Shown piece by piece: positions 22,814 through 34,735 of a stretch of 64,000 bases of DNA. Where the stretch lies: the NCBI GenBank assembly GCA_964019695.1, contig OZ026516.1:99448368-99512367 (forward strand). The letters run 5' to 3'. The DNA comes from Loripinus fragilis (taxonomy: Eukaryota; Mollusca; Bivalvia; Lucinida; Lucinidae). The notes below the pieces were generated by a model, which saw nothing but the letters and a program-made list of their open reading frames with translations, ran no database searches and had not been told where the DNA came from. Numbering within the stretch: position 1 is the stretch's first letter; every line of letters begins with the position of its first letter. The position numbers and the translations under genes were made by a program.

Positions 22814-23018
22814 AGAGTGCAGTGGCTCAGTGGTAGAGTGCTTGACTCGAGACCAAGGGGCTGCAGTTTCAAGCTTCACCAGCGTCACTGCGTTGTGTCC
22901 TTGAACAAGAACATAAATCCTAGCTTAGTATTTGTTCAACAAGGAAGACCTGTCCCTATATAACTGAAAGATTGTTGATGGGACGTAAAAATCAAATCAA
23001 ACAAACAAATCAATCAAG
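22814..23018 (+). mobile_element. tRNA-derived SINE, full-length copy
   Basis: The head AGTGCAGTGGCTCAGTGGTA begins the A box, and the B box region is decayed (GTTTCAAGCTTCACC). The body includes GCGTCACTGCGTTGTGTCC, AACATAAATCCTAGC and GGAAGACCTGTCCC. The 3' end is GTTGATGGGACGTAAAAATC followed by AAATCAAACAAACAAA. This is the most complete plus-strand copy and gives the family layout: tRNA-like head, unique body, LINE-like tail. Confidence 0.85.
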
Positions 23019-23924
23019 ATTGTACATTTCTGCAAACTCCCCAGAGCCATCCTTGTTTTCATACCAGCATTTTGACTTTTAGAGACTATATTGGCCCACT
23101 GCAAAAAATAACACCCTGACTTTGTTGCATGCCAGCAACATAGGTGCAGACAATCTTGTGAATGCGCACAAACTGTTCAACACCTTTGATGTTCAATCTC
23201 TGGAAAGTCAATATACTAGTCTCTGAAGCCAAACAGACTCTCCTGATCACTTACCTTGAAGATAGGCGTTCTAGTTTCGCAATCCAATTATTATTTAGGT
23301 CATGCATGAATTCTCTAAATTAATCCCTTAACAATACATGTACAAGCGGAGCTATCCAGTGAGATCAGACCCATAACTTTCGACCTATGCATTAATTAAA
23401 GTCCCTTTTATGTTTGCAAACAGCAAATATATGGAAGAAACTGTGTATTTTTTAGCTTTGACAGGTTCTTCAACGCTCTTATAGCTGTTAACGTGTATGG
23501 CTTTTGGACGCTGTAGTATATGTACATGTATAAAGCTCATCTTATGTGACCTAGTGTATATTTTCATAAATTCATCCTTTAAAATACATGCGCAGCCTTC
23601 CAGCGTACCAGGCGCCTAAATTTATGCCTGTGTGTCCGTCCAAAATTGTAATTTGTATGTGCATGCAGCAAATAATCTGAAAAAGTAATGCCTTTGCACA
23701 GAGTCAACTGAGCCTCCGTTGCTTGCGTATGTGCATGTAAACAATTAGTACCATAAGATTAAGTGATAAATTGTGGGTGATGTGGGTTCAGATTCAGTAA
23801 GGGATATAATATAAACAACATCCCATATCGGCATATCATGAAGAGCTCCAGTAATCAACCAAACTCTGATTTTTCAGTTAATCATCAATTCAATACCCAG
23901 TACACTACAAAACAATACTCCCGT
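23019..23924. other. Mostly unrecognised, one short dispersed repeat
   Basis: A phrase near 23575-23640 (ACATGCGCAGCC..GGCGCCTAAATT..GCCTGTGTG) resembles 22710-22765. Otherwise no gene, RNA or repeat is supported. Confidence 0.35.
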
Positions 23925-24385
23925 ACACTAAAACTGAGATTTCCCAATCCCCAGTACCCTTTTCGAGACTAACTGACCATTAGTTTTGAGCCATATCTCC
24001 GTCAAGGTTCAACCTATGAGGCTGAAATTTTCATTATTAATGTTTAAATGCCATTGCAAAAAATTGGCCAATTCAGAATTTTAATAGTTTGCTTTCTTGG
24101 TTCAATATTATTCCTTTTTGGGGATAGGTGTCTAAATGTTGGTGTGAGCACGACTTTCATTTTGTGATTTTCACTATCAAGTTCAGTGTTTGATGCCAAA
24201 TCATGCATACAATTTGCTAAATATACATATAGCGATTCTAAATCGACACACGCCAAGTACCGAAAAAAGAATTTAATAGGAGAAATTCCTGATTTCCTTA
24301 CCTTCGTTGTCTGTTTTTCCTAATTCAGTGTAAACATCGGCTCATTTTGGAGCAATATCCGGTGTGCGTTTCCACCCAGTGAATA
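23925..24385 (-). repeat. Dispersed repeat R1, copy 3 (inverted)
   Basis: Reverse complement of 16623-17080 with high identity, including CCAGTACCCTTTTCGAGACT, CATATCTCCGTCAAGGTTCA, AATTCAGTGTAAAC and GGAGCAATATCCGG. The two large copies face each other across about 7 kb and could pair as an inverted repeat. Confidence 0.65.
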
Positions 24386-25760
24386 TATTTCCATGTTTTA
24401 GGATGAATACTCTGTAAATCCTTGGCTTTCTAGTCACAAAATACCCCCTCTCCACTAACCTTCATTTATCGGCTCCTGGAACTCATATGCAATATTTTCC
24501 AAATATATTTATTTGTTAGGTGCTCGGAATGCCAGGTTTTAATAATTCACAAAAATACTGCTGTCAATTATACATAGTCGTAACCATATGCTCTCAAAGT
24601 TTGGGCAGATGGAATAGGCCACCGAGGTCCTTGACAATGAAACATGTAGTATTTATTTATTGTAGATGGAGTTTAAATTTCAAGTCGAGGACACCACTGA
24701 TCTTTTGGAAACTCGTTTAAAGACGTCCCTACGTAGTACCGAACCACATTTTACGCCAGAGTTTTCTGAAAAGAGATTAGTTTTCAGTCTGATGAATAAA
24801 ATACGCAAGTTTTGATAAATATCACGCTCTTATGATAACTGTCAAGACAGATTTGAAATCTTTTTATCTGCAGTGACTGTTCTGGAAGTTTCGACACTTA
24901 ATCAATATGAAAATCTAGAAAGCAGACGGTAATTAGATTTCTTAAAGCTGTTTAACTCTTAGAAAAATGTCTAACATAAATGTTGTAATATCTACAACCG
25001 TCTGATTGAAAACGTAATGTACCGTATGTCCTTTGAAACATTGAAAGCCGATTTTCTTATGTTGATATAATATGGTGGCATCTGTGATTGATAACGTCTG
25101 CATTTGCCTTTATGCATTCTCTGCTGAGTAACAGAAAGAAGGAATTGGGTATGTAGATTTTGTAATATCTGAAACATTCGTTGAAATCTACATACCAACG
25201 GCAATCTTTGTGCCAAATATGAGCAGATGATCTTCAGGGTTAAGGTCAACGTAATTAAAACGTTTTGGTCAAAAATTGAATGATCTAGACTCATTTTCAA
25301 TACGTTGTATATTTCTTATAGGTTATAGCTAATTGCTATACAAAATTTTGAAAATAGAAATAACATTCAGAGAGTATGCCTTAAGTACCAAAATATATTC
25401 TGGGGAATAAGTTCAAGGTCACTGAAACAATATTTTAACTGAAATATGCCATAGTATGATATCAAAAAGTAAACATGTCGTGTTAAAGGTGAGCTTTGGT
25501 TCTCTGTTCCGTTACGTTATTTAAACATAATAGATCTACATGTATCTTCACACACTATTGTAAACAATGAATCGCAGCATTGCTACATGAAAGGTAAGCA
25601 TTTAGATTAAACTTCAATGGTTTATTTATAGTGTTGCACAGGCGTATCCGATTTTTTCTATGGTAGCAGAGTTCGTTCAGTCAGCGCTTGCGTATCTGTG
25701 AACAGAATAAACTGAAACAAAATGATTCTTCAGAGCTCTGAGGGTCTGGATGGGGTTTAC
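24386..25760. other. No recognised feature
   Basis: Long stretch with no supported gene, RNA gene or clear repeat. Confidence 0.3.
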
Positions 25761-25789
25761 TGATTAGACCATCCTTTTCACCAGGCTAT

Positions 25790-26105
25790 CTATTTACCAT
25801 CCTCTTTCAGCTGACCAAATCTGAGGCTACTAGCTTAATAGCTTTCGAGATATCTTTATTACAAGTTTTCGATGTAATCTACTTATTTTCCTCTATCAGC
25901 TGTCGAAGTTTGAAGCTCCTAGCTGTAATAGTTTTTGAAATATCAAGTTTTCTATGTCCAAATTTGCAAAGGGAAATAACTAAAAAAAGAACTTTTTTTA
26001 ATTTTAACCAGGTAATCCACTCATTATCCTCAATCAGCTGACCAGGTTTGAAGCTCCTAGCTGTAATAGGTTTTGATATATCTTGATTACAAAATTTCAT
26101 TATGC
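25790..26105. repeat. Diverged tandem repeat (~120 bp, three copies)
   Basis: The phrase TCAGCTGACC..TTTGAAGCTCCTAGCTG then TAATAG..TTTGA.ATATC occurs three times, beginning near 25808, 25896 and 26033. This style of decayed tandem block is common in mollusc DNA. A minus-strand frame over it is a by-product. Confidence 0.55.
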
Positions 26106-26830
26106 CCCTTCATTGGATATACCGAAGACAGCCTTAAAATGTATAAGTAAGCAAAATTTAATGAAAATATATCATGTGGTTCAAAAGTTATGAGCATTTT
26201 CATTAACTGACCATGACCAGCCAGACTGATGCTCAGCTAAACCTCGCAATCGTATTGCATACCAGTGTCAAGACAATGTTAAAATGTATAGGTATGCAAA
26301 ATTTGATTAAAATGTATCATGTGATTCGGGAGTTGTGAGCATCTGACCATGACCTGCCGGACTTATCCTCGGCAAACACTTGTCATCGTTTTGCATACCA
26401 GTATCTCGACAATGTTAAAATGTATAAGTATGCAAAATTTGATCAAAATATATGGTGCGGTTCAAGAGTTATGATCATTTTCACTAAAAGACCTCGACCG
26501 GCCAATATGATGCTCGGCATAGCCTCGTCACCATTTTGCATACCAGTGGCTGGACGATGTTAAACAAATAAGTTTGCAAAATTTGACCCAAATATACCCT
26601 GCGGTTCAAGAGTTATGCGCATTTTTACTAACTGACCACAACCGGCTGAAATGATGTTCAGCAAACTCTTGCCCATCAAAAAAGGCTGTTACACATGCCA
26701 GTGGCTAAATAATGTTGACATGCGTTTGTATGCAAAATGTGATCAAAATATACATTGTGGTTCAAGAGTTAAGAGCATTTGCACTAACTGACCACTGACG
26801 GACGTGCTCGTGAAAAGATTCTTGTTGAGT
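26105..26830. repeat. Diverged tandem repeat (~120-130 bp, about five copies)
   Basis: Each unit carries TTTGCATACCAGTG, GACAATGTTAAAATGTATA, GTATGCAAAATTTGATCAAA, GGTTCAAGAGTTATGAGCAT and ACTGACC. Unit identity is moderate. No coding function is supported. Confidence 0.7.
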
Positions 26831-27177
26831 ATTTTCTATGTTCGAAAAGTAGCCAACAAAGCAAAACAGTACCCAACAAGTCCCCTTCAATTTTAACGGA
26901 ATAAACCTCATTTTGAGTTTATTAGCTCCCTTAATATGCAAATGAGGTTTATTTCGTAATTGAATTAAAAAAACTATTTTAAAAGAATTTTAGAAAATTT
27001 TCGGAAATTCAAAGAAGTCAACAGGTGTCTATTCGTGGGTACAGACAGAATACAGACTGCTTTATAGGGAAAAGTAGTTTGCTACGCCAACTAAGGTTTC
27101 GATCCTGCGTGGTACATATAAGCCAGAAAATAAGTTATCTATCCTTAAATATGGTCTGTAATACTCGCTGGCAGAAT
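26831..27177. other. Unrecognised, with a small inverted repeat
   Basis: AATAAACCTCATTTTG near 26902 pairs with CAAATGAGGTTTATT near 26940. The right arm overlaps ATGCAAAT, a POU octamer. It may be only a small palindromic repeat. Confidence 0.35.
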
Positions 27178-27365
27178 AGGATCTCAAATTGATTTCTCCA
27201 AGGAGGAATTTCCTCTCTATTGACTCTAAGAATTCGGCTTGTTATTCCTGATCATTTAGCTAACGAGTATATTGTCATCCTGTGATATATTGACGACATT
27301 ATTTATTTGACATATTGCTGCGCTGTTTGTATTATTGCGCACATACGGGGCATTGCCGATACCAA
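27178..27365. repeat. Dispersed repeat, partner of 10640-10835
   Basis: See shared phrases at the partner. Here it runs from ATCTCAAATTGATTTCTCC to CGCACATACGGGGCATTGCC. Confidence 0.6.
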
Positions 27366-27477
27366 ATATGGCTAATCGATCATGGCGCCAAATACTGGCT
27401 TACTGTTCAACTCTGTTATGTGCCTCAAAACCAAATTACTCAGACAGCAAAGACATATGCAAGCAAAATAGTCCCAG

Positions 27478-27513
27478 ATCAGACTGCTCCTCTAGATAGA
27501 GGAGCAGTCTGAT
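27478..27513. repeat. CAGATCAG hairpin element, perfect 17-bp arms
   Basis: ATCAGACTGCTCCTCTA pairs perfectly with TAGAGGAGCAGTCTGAT around a GA loop. The outer arm left of it (CCCAGATC) is present, while the right side is lost. The inner arm extends four bases (TCTA) beyond the copy at 17751, and both sides carry the extension. Confidence 0.75.
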
Positions 27514-27519
27514 AAAGGA

Positions 27520-28620
27520 CTGTTGGTTTGCTTCCATAGACCTTTCCGCTTTAGCAATTCGACGCTTCAAGAGTTAAAATGTTTTATTATTGCTGCTGCT
27601 TGGGATGGCGTTTAGAATTATTATATACTTTGATGTTGCATCCGTTGAAAATGCTTTGGCGAAAGTACCCAATATCGTTATGTTATTAACAGAGTGATTT
27701 CGTATTGACCCAGTTACAGGCCCGAGGTCCATTGTATTGGCTAAAGGCAGGAGTTGAGTATCAAAGGCAAACATAGACAAATCTATCGGATACATGTCAA
27801 TCGGATACGTGTGACACTACCCGGGAACTTATGTAGTAAAGCAGTCAAGACTTTTTAATACTTCCTCTTAACAAATCAATATCTAATTCAATGTTAATTT
27901 GTTTCTAATATCCAGAGCATACGCTAATTTCAGTCACCATATTAGGGACAGATGGTGATGCCACTGTCCACTTGTGACAAATCGCGACTTGGAAAAAAGG
28001 TTCATGTATGCATACATCTTTCTTGACAGCTATGTGATGTATACGATTTTTATGTCACAGATCAGTAAACTGCTACATCTGCTCTTTTTAAACGGATAAA
28101 ATCGATTTTATACGCTGTTTCTACACCATCCTTTAGACCAGTAGAGCATATTTATTTTGGCTTGTATGCGCTATTTCGCTACCCGTTTTTTATTGCTGAT
28201 GAACTGAGTATGCTCATTCGAAGCTGCGAACATGTCAATCGCAGTTGGCATGGTTTACAATATATCTGAGCTAACAAGTAATCTATTTTATCATATGAAA
28301 TGTACGTTTTTCTCTTTCCTGTTCAGTTGGTAACGCGCGTGTCTCTCTGAAACACATTTTGTGCACGTGCGGAAAACGTTTTATCATAATTTAGCGACAA
28401 GTACACATGTACATTGACACGTTGCATTATTTTAATTAATTGAACTACGTTACTAAATGCTCAAAGTTTATAGCAGCAATTGAGCCGGGCGATATAAGAC
28501 GGTACCTTAAAGCTAATAATACAACGGATGTGCATAACATAAAGTTTGTAACAAACTACGCTATTGTCAATGACGCATAATAGAAAGATAGTAGAAATGG
28601 AACAATGAAAATATCCCAGT
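27520..28620. other. No recognised feature
   Basis: No gene, RNA gene or repeat supported. Confidence 0.3.
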
Positions 28621-28627
28621 AAGCATA

Positions 28628-28715
28628 TAAAAGTTGGTCATTATAGACCCGCCAGCGGATCGCCATTTGAATGTTGCTTCGCTGGTGGACTGATTGTGGC
28701 CCGAAACTGTATGCT
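28628..28715. repeat. Palindromic hairpin repeat, GCCATT-core family, copy 3
   Basis: CCGCCAGCGGATCGCCATTT, AATGTTGCTTCGCTGG and CTGTATGCTGACTGAG align with the copy at 2771. The arms are more decayed here. Confidence 0.55.
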
Positions 28716-28782
28716 GACTGAGATGTGGCAAAGTTTCTTATTGGATATAGGATCCAACATAGCGTTATTCTTAAACCTTTGT

Positions 28783-28995
28783 ATTCGGGAAACCCCTAAA
28801 CGAGTATCTTTGCAAACAGTGAAGACCATGATGAAATGCAGCATAATGCTGCATTTCATCTGGGTCTACACTGTTTGTAAAGGTAAAAAAGATCCTCAGA
28901 CAAAAGAATACAATATTTTTGGAAAATTATAACATGACACTTCTATGTACGTACAATAGACTATCCAAAGTTTATTGTATCAAACCAGAAGGAAT
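28783..28995. repeat. Hairpin repeat with GATGAAATGCAGCAT arms, longer family copy
   Basis: The left arm TTTGCAAACAGTGAAGACC plus GATGAAATGCAGCAT pairs with ATGCTGCATTTCATC plus GGGTCTACACTGTTTG (28809-28882). Flanking sequence on both sides (AAACCCCTAAACGAGT, CAAAAGAATACAATATTTTT, AAGTTTATTGTATCAAACC) is shared with 58505-58715, so this is a ~210-bp dispersed element with a central hairpin. Confidence 0.7.
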
Positions 28996-30690
28996 AAATG
29001 AAGGTTAATGAAACAAAGTGGCAGCTTTTCATGTATGTCAACAAAAACACCACTTTAGTTTGCCATGTTTGTTTGATTAATTTATATACATATATAAGTG
29101 TTTCATATATGTTAAATCAATGAAAAATTACAATGATGTTTTCATTACGAATGCGATTCTTTGCCATCGAAAAAGCCGAAAACATATCATTTTAATCTCT
29201 TCCAGATGCGACATCGAAGTAAAAGTTACGTAATTCAAAGCAACCGGAAATATGAAGCATGTGTCAGTCCAATTACAAAACAAACGGTATCCAGTGCATA
29301 AGTGGGTTGGAACAAATCTATACATATTGATACTTGTTTTAAGCTTGAAAAATGTATATGTATTTAGCAACATTTGATATTGATTATACCAAATAAGGTG
29401 AAACGCACAGCTTCCACAAACTCACAGGAGAGTAACCAGGTTTGCGCTTATGAAAACAGTGATGTAGATTTATCAACGTCGTCACTTGTGCTTCGAAAAC
29501 TGAGCAGCACCTGACCTTTCTTATTAAGGGGCGCTTTGAGCTAAGACCAGCTGTACATACATGTACACATGACCTTGCGAAATATCCGCACTCACACTAG
29601 ATTTCACTTGTAATATATTTTATATAAACCAACATGAAAAAGCACTACTAGAGGTCATGCACTGTCCATTGTCGTCGCACGTCAATAAAAAAAAAACATT
29701 GCTCTGTCGACTTGTCTAATGGGAACAACACTTTGCTTCAGAATAGGCAGAGACTGTACTTCGAGCAACACGTAATCATCGTAAATATTGCTGTGGTCTG
29801 TCAATAGGCATGATAGTAAATATTCTTGGGGGTATATTTCTTTCGACGTCGCTGAAAAAGTGCTATAATGCTTAAAATATGATTTTGATGCCACAGTCGG
29901 ATTCATGCAGAATGAATCATCAACTGCATCTCGAAGCAATATGTATTTTCTTTCGAGACAGCATTAAATTTTGGATTTGACGTTTGCTGTCTACACTTCT
30001 CTTCAATTTACAAGAATCTAAAATCTTTCCGGCCCTCTGCTTAATCTAAATTTTGCAGTAACATAAACATATTCAGTAGTTTTTATATACAGAATAGAAA
30101 ACACTTTCAACGCAATACGAGGACCTTTTACCAGTTTGCTATTATATTATTTGCGGAACAGTCTGGCACGCCCTCTAGAGACAAGAACAATTACAGACTT
30201 ATTTAACGCAAGCTGTTTATTATTACGTTTATAGAATAATTCAAATCTCGAGCGACCTAAATGGCTGAGGCTGTATTGATTCAGTAATTCAATCATAACT
30301 GAAACTGTCACAAGCCAGAACTTTTTCTGAATACAAACAATGAAGCAGAACGCTTTTGGATTATTAAGATATCTCTCGTATGAGACAGAGGTTCTCTGAG
30401 TAAATTCAGTAAATCTCAAAAATACAAAATGTTGCTATTATATTAGCACCGTCCCTCCTTATAGTGATTGTGGTAAATGGTTATTATGTTTTTACATTGT
30501 GATAATGCCATTAGGAAAGTTTATGCACAAACAGACTAAAATCATATCGTTCGCATCTACCATTCAAATGCGAGATGGTGTCCAAATTTATGGCAACACC
30601 TATTAAGAAGACGAGTCACTATAAAATGATCATAAAGACAAGTTGCATGTATGCTTATTGGCGTCTAAAGTAATGATGTCATTCGCCAAA
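28996..30690. other. No recognised feature
   Basis: No gene, RNA gene or repeat supported. Short reading frames on both strands lack family resemblance. Confidence 0.3.
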
Positions 30691-30698
30691 TGATAGTC

Positions 30699-31085
30699 AA
30701 GTATGGCTTTACTTGCGAGAGATGTCAACTCTTTGGAAAGCTCTGAAATGATCATCAAGTAATTAAGGCTTTATTTGCGAGAGATCTCAACACTTTGGAA
30801 AGCTCTGAAATGATCATCAAGTATGGCTTTATTTGCGAGAGATGTCAACTCTTTGGAAAGCTCTGAAATGATCATCAAGTAATTAAGGCTTTATTTGCGA
30901 GAGATCTCAACACTTTGGAAAGCTCTGAAATGATCATCAAGTATGGCTTTATTTGCGAGAGATGTCAACTCTTTGGCAAGCTCTGAAATGATCATTAAGT
31001 ATGGCTTTATTTGCGAGAGATGACAACTCTTTGGAAAGCTCTGAAATAATCATCAAGTATGGCTTTGTTTGCGAGAGAAATCAAT
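30699..31085. repeat. Tandem repeat with alternating 58- and 62-bp units, about seven copies
   Basis: Two unit types alternate at first: GTATGGCTTTATTTGCGAGA..GTCAACTCTTTGGAAAGCTC, and GTAATTAAGGCTTTATTTGC..CTCAACACTTTGGAAAGCTC. Each ends TGAAATGATCATCAA, giving a 120-bp dimer. The last three units are all of the first type. Units are nearly identical, so the array is young. Confidence 0.85.
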
Positions 31086-31099
31086 TTGTTTCTGAAGCA

Positions 31100-31460
31100 T
31101 CTCTAAACACCAAGATTTTTACTCACCCGCCACTGTGACAGAATACCAGAGAGCTGCTTTAACCTACCCTACTTGTGACGTCGAAAGTCTAATTGTCATC
31201 AATGCTAGTCATCTGTCATCAAAGGCACCTGTTATATGGTGGTGTGACATTTTATATGACTTCAAGACTGTTACTTTAATAAGCTTCGAAAACAGTTCTT
31301 TCACATAAATTTCCTGCGATATCTGATTTCACCAGTCTCTGAGAAACACATTCTTATATTAGCTGTACTATGTGTTGGCTACAGATAGGGACACGTTTTG
31401 CTGTTTGTATGGGTATATGTTACATAATCAAATTCCAAATCCGTCCAATGTATATGAACT
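31100..31460. other. No recognised feature
   Basis: Nothing supported. Confidence 0.3.
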
Positions 31461-31462
31461 AT

Positions 31463-31610
31463 GCCAATGTGAGTGAGTGAGTGAGTTTGTGTTGAACGTC
31501 CCACCAACAGCTAAGATCATATGGAGACGGGGCCACGGTTGAGAGTCTCATCAGACAGAATAAAGGATTGCCGGAGATCGAACTCTGGACCCATAGGTAC
31601 AATTAACGCG
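31463..31610 (-). mobile_element. 5'-truncated tRNA-derived SINE with TCAC tail
   Basis: On the minus strand GAGTTCGATCTCCGG resembles a tRNA B box. It is followed by a body, then GTTGGTGGGACGTTCAACAC and a CACT tail (plus strand GTGA repeats at 31466-31484). No A box is seen, so the head is truncated. The penultimate motif resembles the ends of the other SINEs and of the LINE at 8541. Confidence 0.55.
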
Positions 31611-31619
31611 AGTGAATAT

Positions 31620-32700
31620 GACAATGTATTTTATGCTGTGATATTTCTCGGGGTTTGGTAGGTGGTGAAGATTTTGAATTGTTTTGCATTAAATGGGTGT
31701 GTCCCCATCATACATAAAATCTGTCATTGACACTGGTCATTGAAATACAGAGCATTAAACCTCTCGATTTAACACATTATCACTTGAATACTGCTGTTCT
31801 TTAGCATTCTTAATTTCAACTTCACCGAACTATCATGGACAAATTATTTTCAAATCAATTTAAATCCACAACGTTTTAACAATTTAATGCTTAAGGACCA
31901 TCTTAAATGATCGATTATGTTCTAATAATAGCGTTTATATCAATGAATAGACACATCAAAATGCAGTAAACTAGCGTTGCGACAACCAGAAATAGGCACC
32001 CATTAATCTTAGTATCATCATTTGATTGTCGTATTATACTGTGGTCACCCAACCAGAAAATAATGGCCCACGTGCATGCGACTGTGTTGTTAAACTGTAT
32101 CGCGAGCGGTGTTCTGTAAACAATGGGATTCTTCTATGATTCCTGTCAACAGACGCAAATAAAGTCAACGTGCCAAAAACTTTCCCGCCTTCAAAAATAT
32201 TGTCAATAGATCGGCATACCAAGCACTTTAAGAGACATCTTCGTGATTAATGTGGCATTTCCGCACTGTATACATTTCAAGTTCAGAGATGAATCCCTGT
32301 TGTTGTTGTTTTTATTTGCGCTCCAAAACGGTTATGGCTCAATTTGATAAAAGTAGTTTTTGATTTGTAGTCAATCGGAATAGCCAATTTTAAGGGGTGT
32401 CAGCGTTTAAAGATTATGTCAATTTCGTTATTTGAAGCTGGTTTGTTTCCAAAATATAAGAAAATAGTGTGTTTGCTAGATATATAGCCTCTCCAAAAAA
32501 TACTATTTCGAGTTTAATTTTTATTTTGTTTCTCGACTCGCAATATTTTTTAAAGTTTTTTTTTACCTGTATCCTAAGTGAGAAATTACTTTTTTGATTG
32601 ACTGAAGCTTTTTTCATCTTTATATTTTATTTTCATATCGTCCCCTTGAACCATTCAATTTCAGTATTCTTCCCATTACAAAAAAAAAAGAGGGAAATAC
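31620..32700. other. No recognised feature
   Basis: AT-rich, with no supported gene or repeat. Confidence 0.3.
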
Positions 32701-32779
32701 TATTTACTTATGGAGTGCAGTGTATCAACAAACCAACGAGTAAGAGATATATCTGCATTCCTGCTGCTTAGGAGAAACT

Positions 32780-33820
32780 GTAAAATACAGGCCTGTTGGT
32801 CCGGTGCAGTTGTAACAAACATTACTACTGTACTGGTCTGGCGCAAGTGCAACAGACAACACAGATGGTATGATATTTCTGTAACAAATATGAATACTAG
32901 TACTGGTCCGGTGCAAGTTTTTCAGACATGCATGCGTGTAGGTGCATGTTTAACAGACATGACTGCTGGTAAGGTGCAACTGTTAAAGACATGACAAATG
33001 ATCGGATGCAATTGTTACAGACATGGCTGATGGCTGGGTGCAAATATAACATTCATGGATGCTACTAAGATGAAACTGTAAGAGACATGCATGCTGATTG
33101 TATGCAACATATAAAGACATGACTGCTGGTCAGGTGCTACTGTAACATACATGCCTGATGGTCTGATGCAATTGTGCTTAACAGCCCATTGGTCGGGTAC
33201 AAGCATAGAAGACATAACTGCGGGTCTGAGCAAGTGTAACAGACATACCTGCTGGCACAGCCTCACAACTACAAATGTGTTTGCAAATCTTACAGAAATG
33301 CATGCTTGTATTCGATGTGCCAAATGGCCGGGTGCAACTGTCACAAACATGCCTGCTGTTTCAGAGCAAAGTTTAAAGACATGGGTACTGCAACAGGCCT
33401 GACAGTCTCGTGAAGCTGTTTCTTATATAACTGTTGGCCTGGAGTCTTGGTTTCAGACATGAGTGCTAAATCAAACATGGAAATGGTAAAGATGTCTACT
33501 GACCCTGTGGCAATAATGGCTGGCTTGCTGGTCTGGTACAAGTATAACAGACATGCACACTGATCCAATGCATGAGTACCCAGCATTCCTGTTAGTCGGG
33601 TGCAATTGTAACATACATTATTGCTGGTGTGATGTAACAAACACACATGCCTGCAGATCCTGCGTCTCGGCAACAGGCATACATATTTGAAGTTTCAGTA
33701 CCACATAATTTGCATACGTGCTGGTAAGAATGTCTGATGTGATGGCCTGGTGGCAATACATGGATGCCGTTCGATGAAACTTCAACAGATATGCCTGAGA
33801 GCTTGGTACCATTCAATCAG
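32780..33820. repeat. Diverged minisatellite, unit ~40-50 bp (ACAGACATGCCTGCTGGTC)
   Basis: Variants of GTAACAGACATGCCTGCTGG and GGTGCAACTGTAACAGACAT recur about 20 times with irregular length. Frames on both strands that look Cys/Thr-rich are by-products of the repeat. The array continues after the SINE at 33825 and after the MITE at 34736. Confidence 0.75.
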
Positions 33821-33824
33821 ACAT

Positions 33825-34027
33825 TTGTTTGTTTGTTTGATTTGATTCTTTATGTCCCATCAACAATCTTTCAGTTAAACAGGGACGGCTCTTCCCGGAT
33901 TGAACCAGTACTAAGCTAGGATAGATGTGTGTTACTCAAGGACCACAACGCAGTGACGACGGTGAGGCTCGAACCCGCGGCCCCTCAGTCTCGAGTCAAG
34001 CACTCTACCCATGAGCCACTGCGCTCC
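33825..34027 (-). mobile_element. tRNA-derived SINE, full-length minus-strand copy
   Basis: On the minus strand the head GCGCAGTGGCTCATGGGTAG is followed by the B box GGGTTCGAGCCTCACC, the best-preserved B box in the window. Then come GTCCTTGAGTAACACACATC, ACTGGTTCAATCC, GTTGATGGGACATAAAGAAT and a CAAA tail. It is inserted in the minisatellite. Confidence 0.88.
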
Positions 34028-34089
34028 CCATTCAATTAGACATGTCTCCTTTGAAAATCAAAGAGAAAAGCTACTCGATCAATGCCCCT

Positions 34090-34660
34090 CCATCAGACAT
34101 GCCAACTTAAACTGTGAAACTTTAGTAGGCAAGACTATTGCTACGTTGTCAATGCAAGATACATGCCTGCTGGTCCAGTGAGACTCTATTGCTATGTCGC
34201 TGCAGCTGCAACAAATATGTATTCTAGTCTAGTGTAACTCCCACAAACACCCCTGCTGTTCAAACATGCCCACTGGTTGAGTAATGTGCAAGATGGGTGC
34301 TTGCTGGACCGTTGCCACTCAATCAATATACCTGCCGATCTTTTACCACTCATTCAGTATGCCTGCTGATCTTTTACCACTCATTCAGTATGCCTGCTGA
34401 TCTTTTACCACTCAATCAGTATGCCTGCCGATCTTTTACCACTCATTCCTGCATGCTTGCTGGTGTTGTGTATCTATTTGCCATACCTGCGTGTATGGTG
34501 TCTCATTATAAGCCGTGCCTGCTGGTGTGGAGCCTCACTACAGGCCATGCCTTCTGGTGTGATGCCTCATTATCAACCATGCCCATTGGTGTGGTGCCTC
34601 ACTGTAGGCCATGTCTGCTGGTCAGTTGCCACTGCAACCGACATTTTTACTAATTGAGTT
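34090..34660. repeat. Minisatellite continuation with two local sub-arrays
   Basis: At 34297-34450 a 36-bp unit (CTTTTACCACTCATTCAGTA, TGCCTGCTGAT) is repeated about four times with near identity. At 34480-34640 a ~42-bp unit (GCCATGCCTGCTGGTGTGG, GCCTCACTA) is repeated about four times. Both are locally amplified variants of the surrounding minisatellite. Confidence 0.8.
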
Positions 34661-34735
34661 CAGATAGAAGGATGGCTACAAATCCGGTGCTACTTGTACA
34701 GAGGTGTCATCACATCAGACATGTTTGCTGAACTG

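Noticed and set aside
30699..31085. CRISPR-like array
   Set aside because: There are no unique spacers between short repeats. The whole 58-62-bp unit is repeated, and the context is eukaryotic.
32710..34657. Cys/Thr-rich frames on both strands
   Set aside because: By-products of the diverged minisatellite and its sub-arrays.
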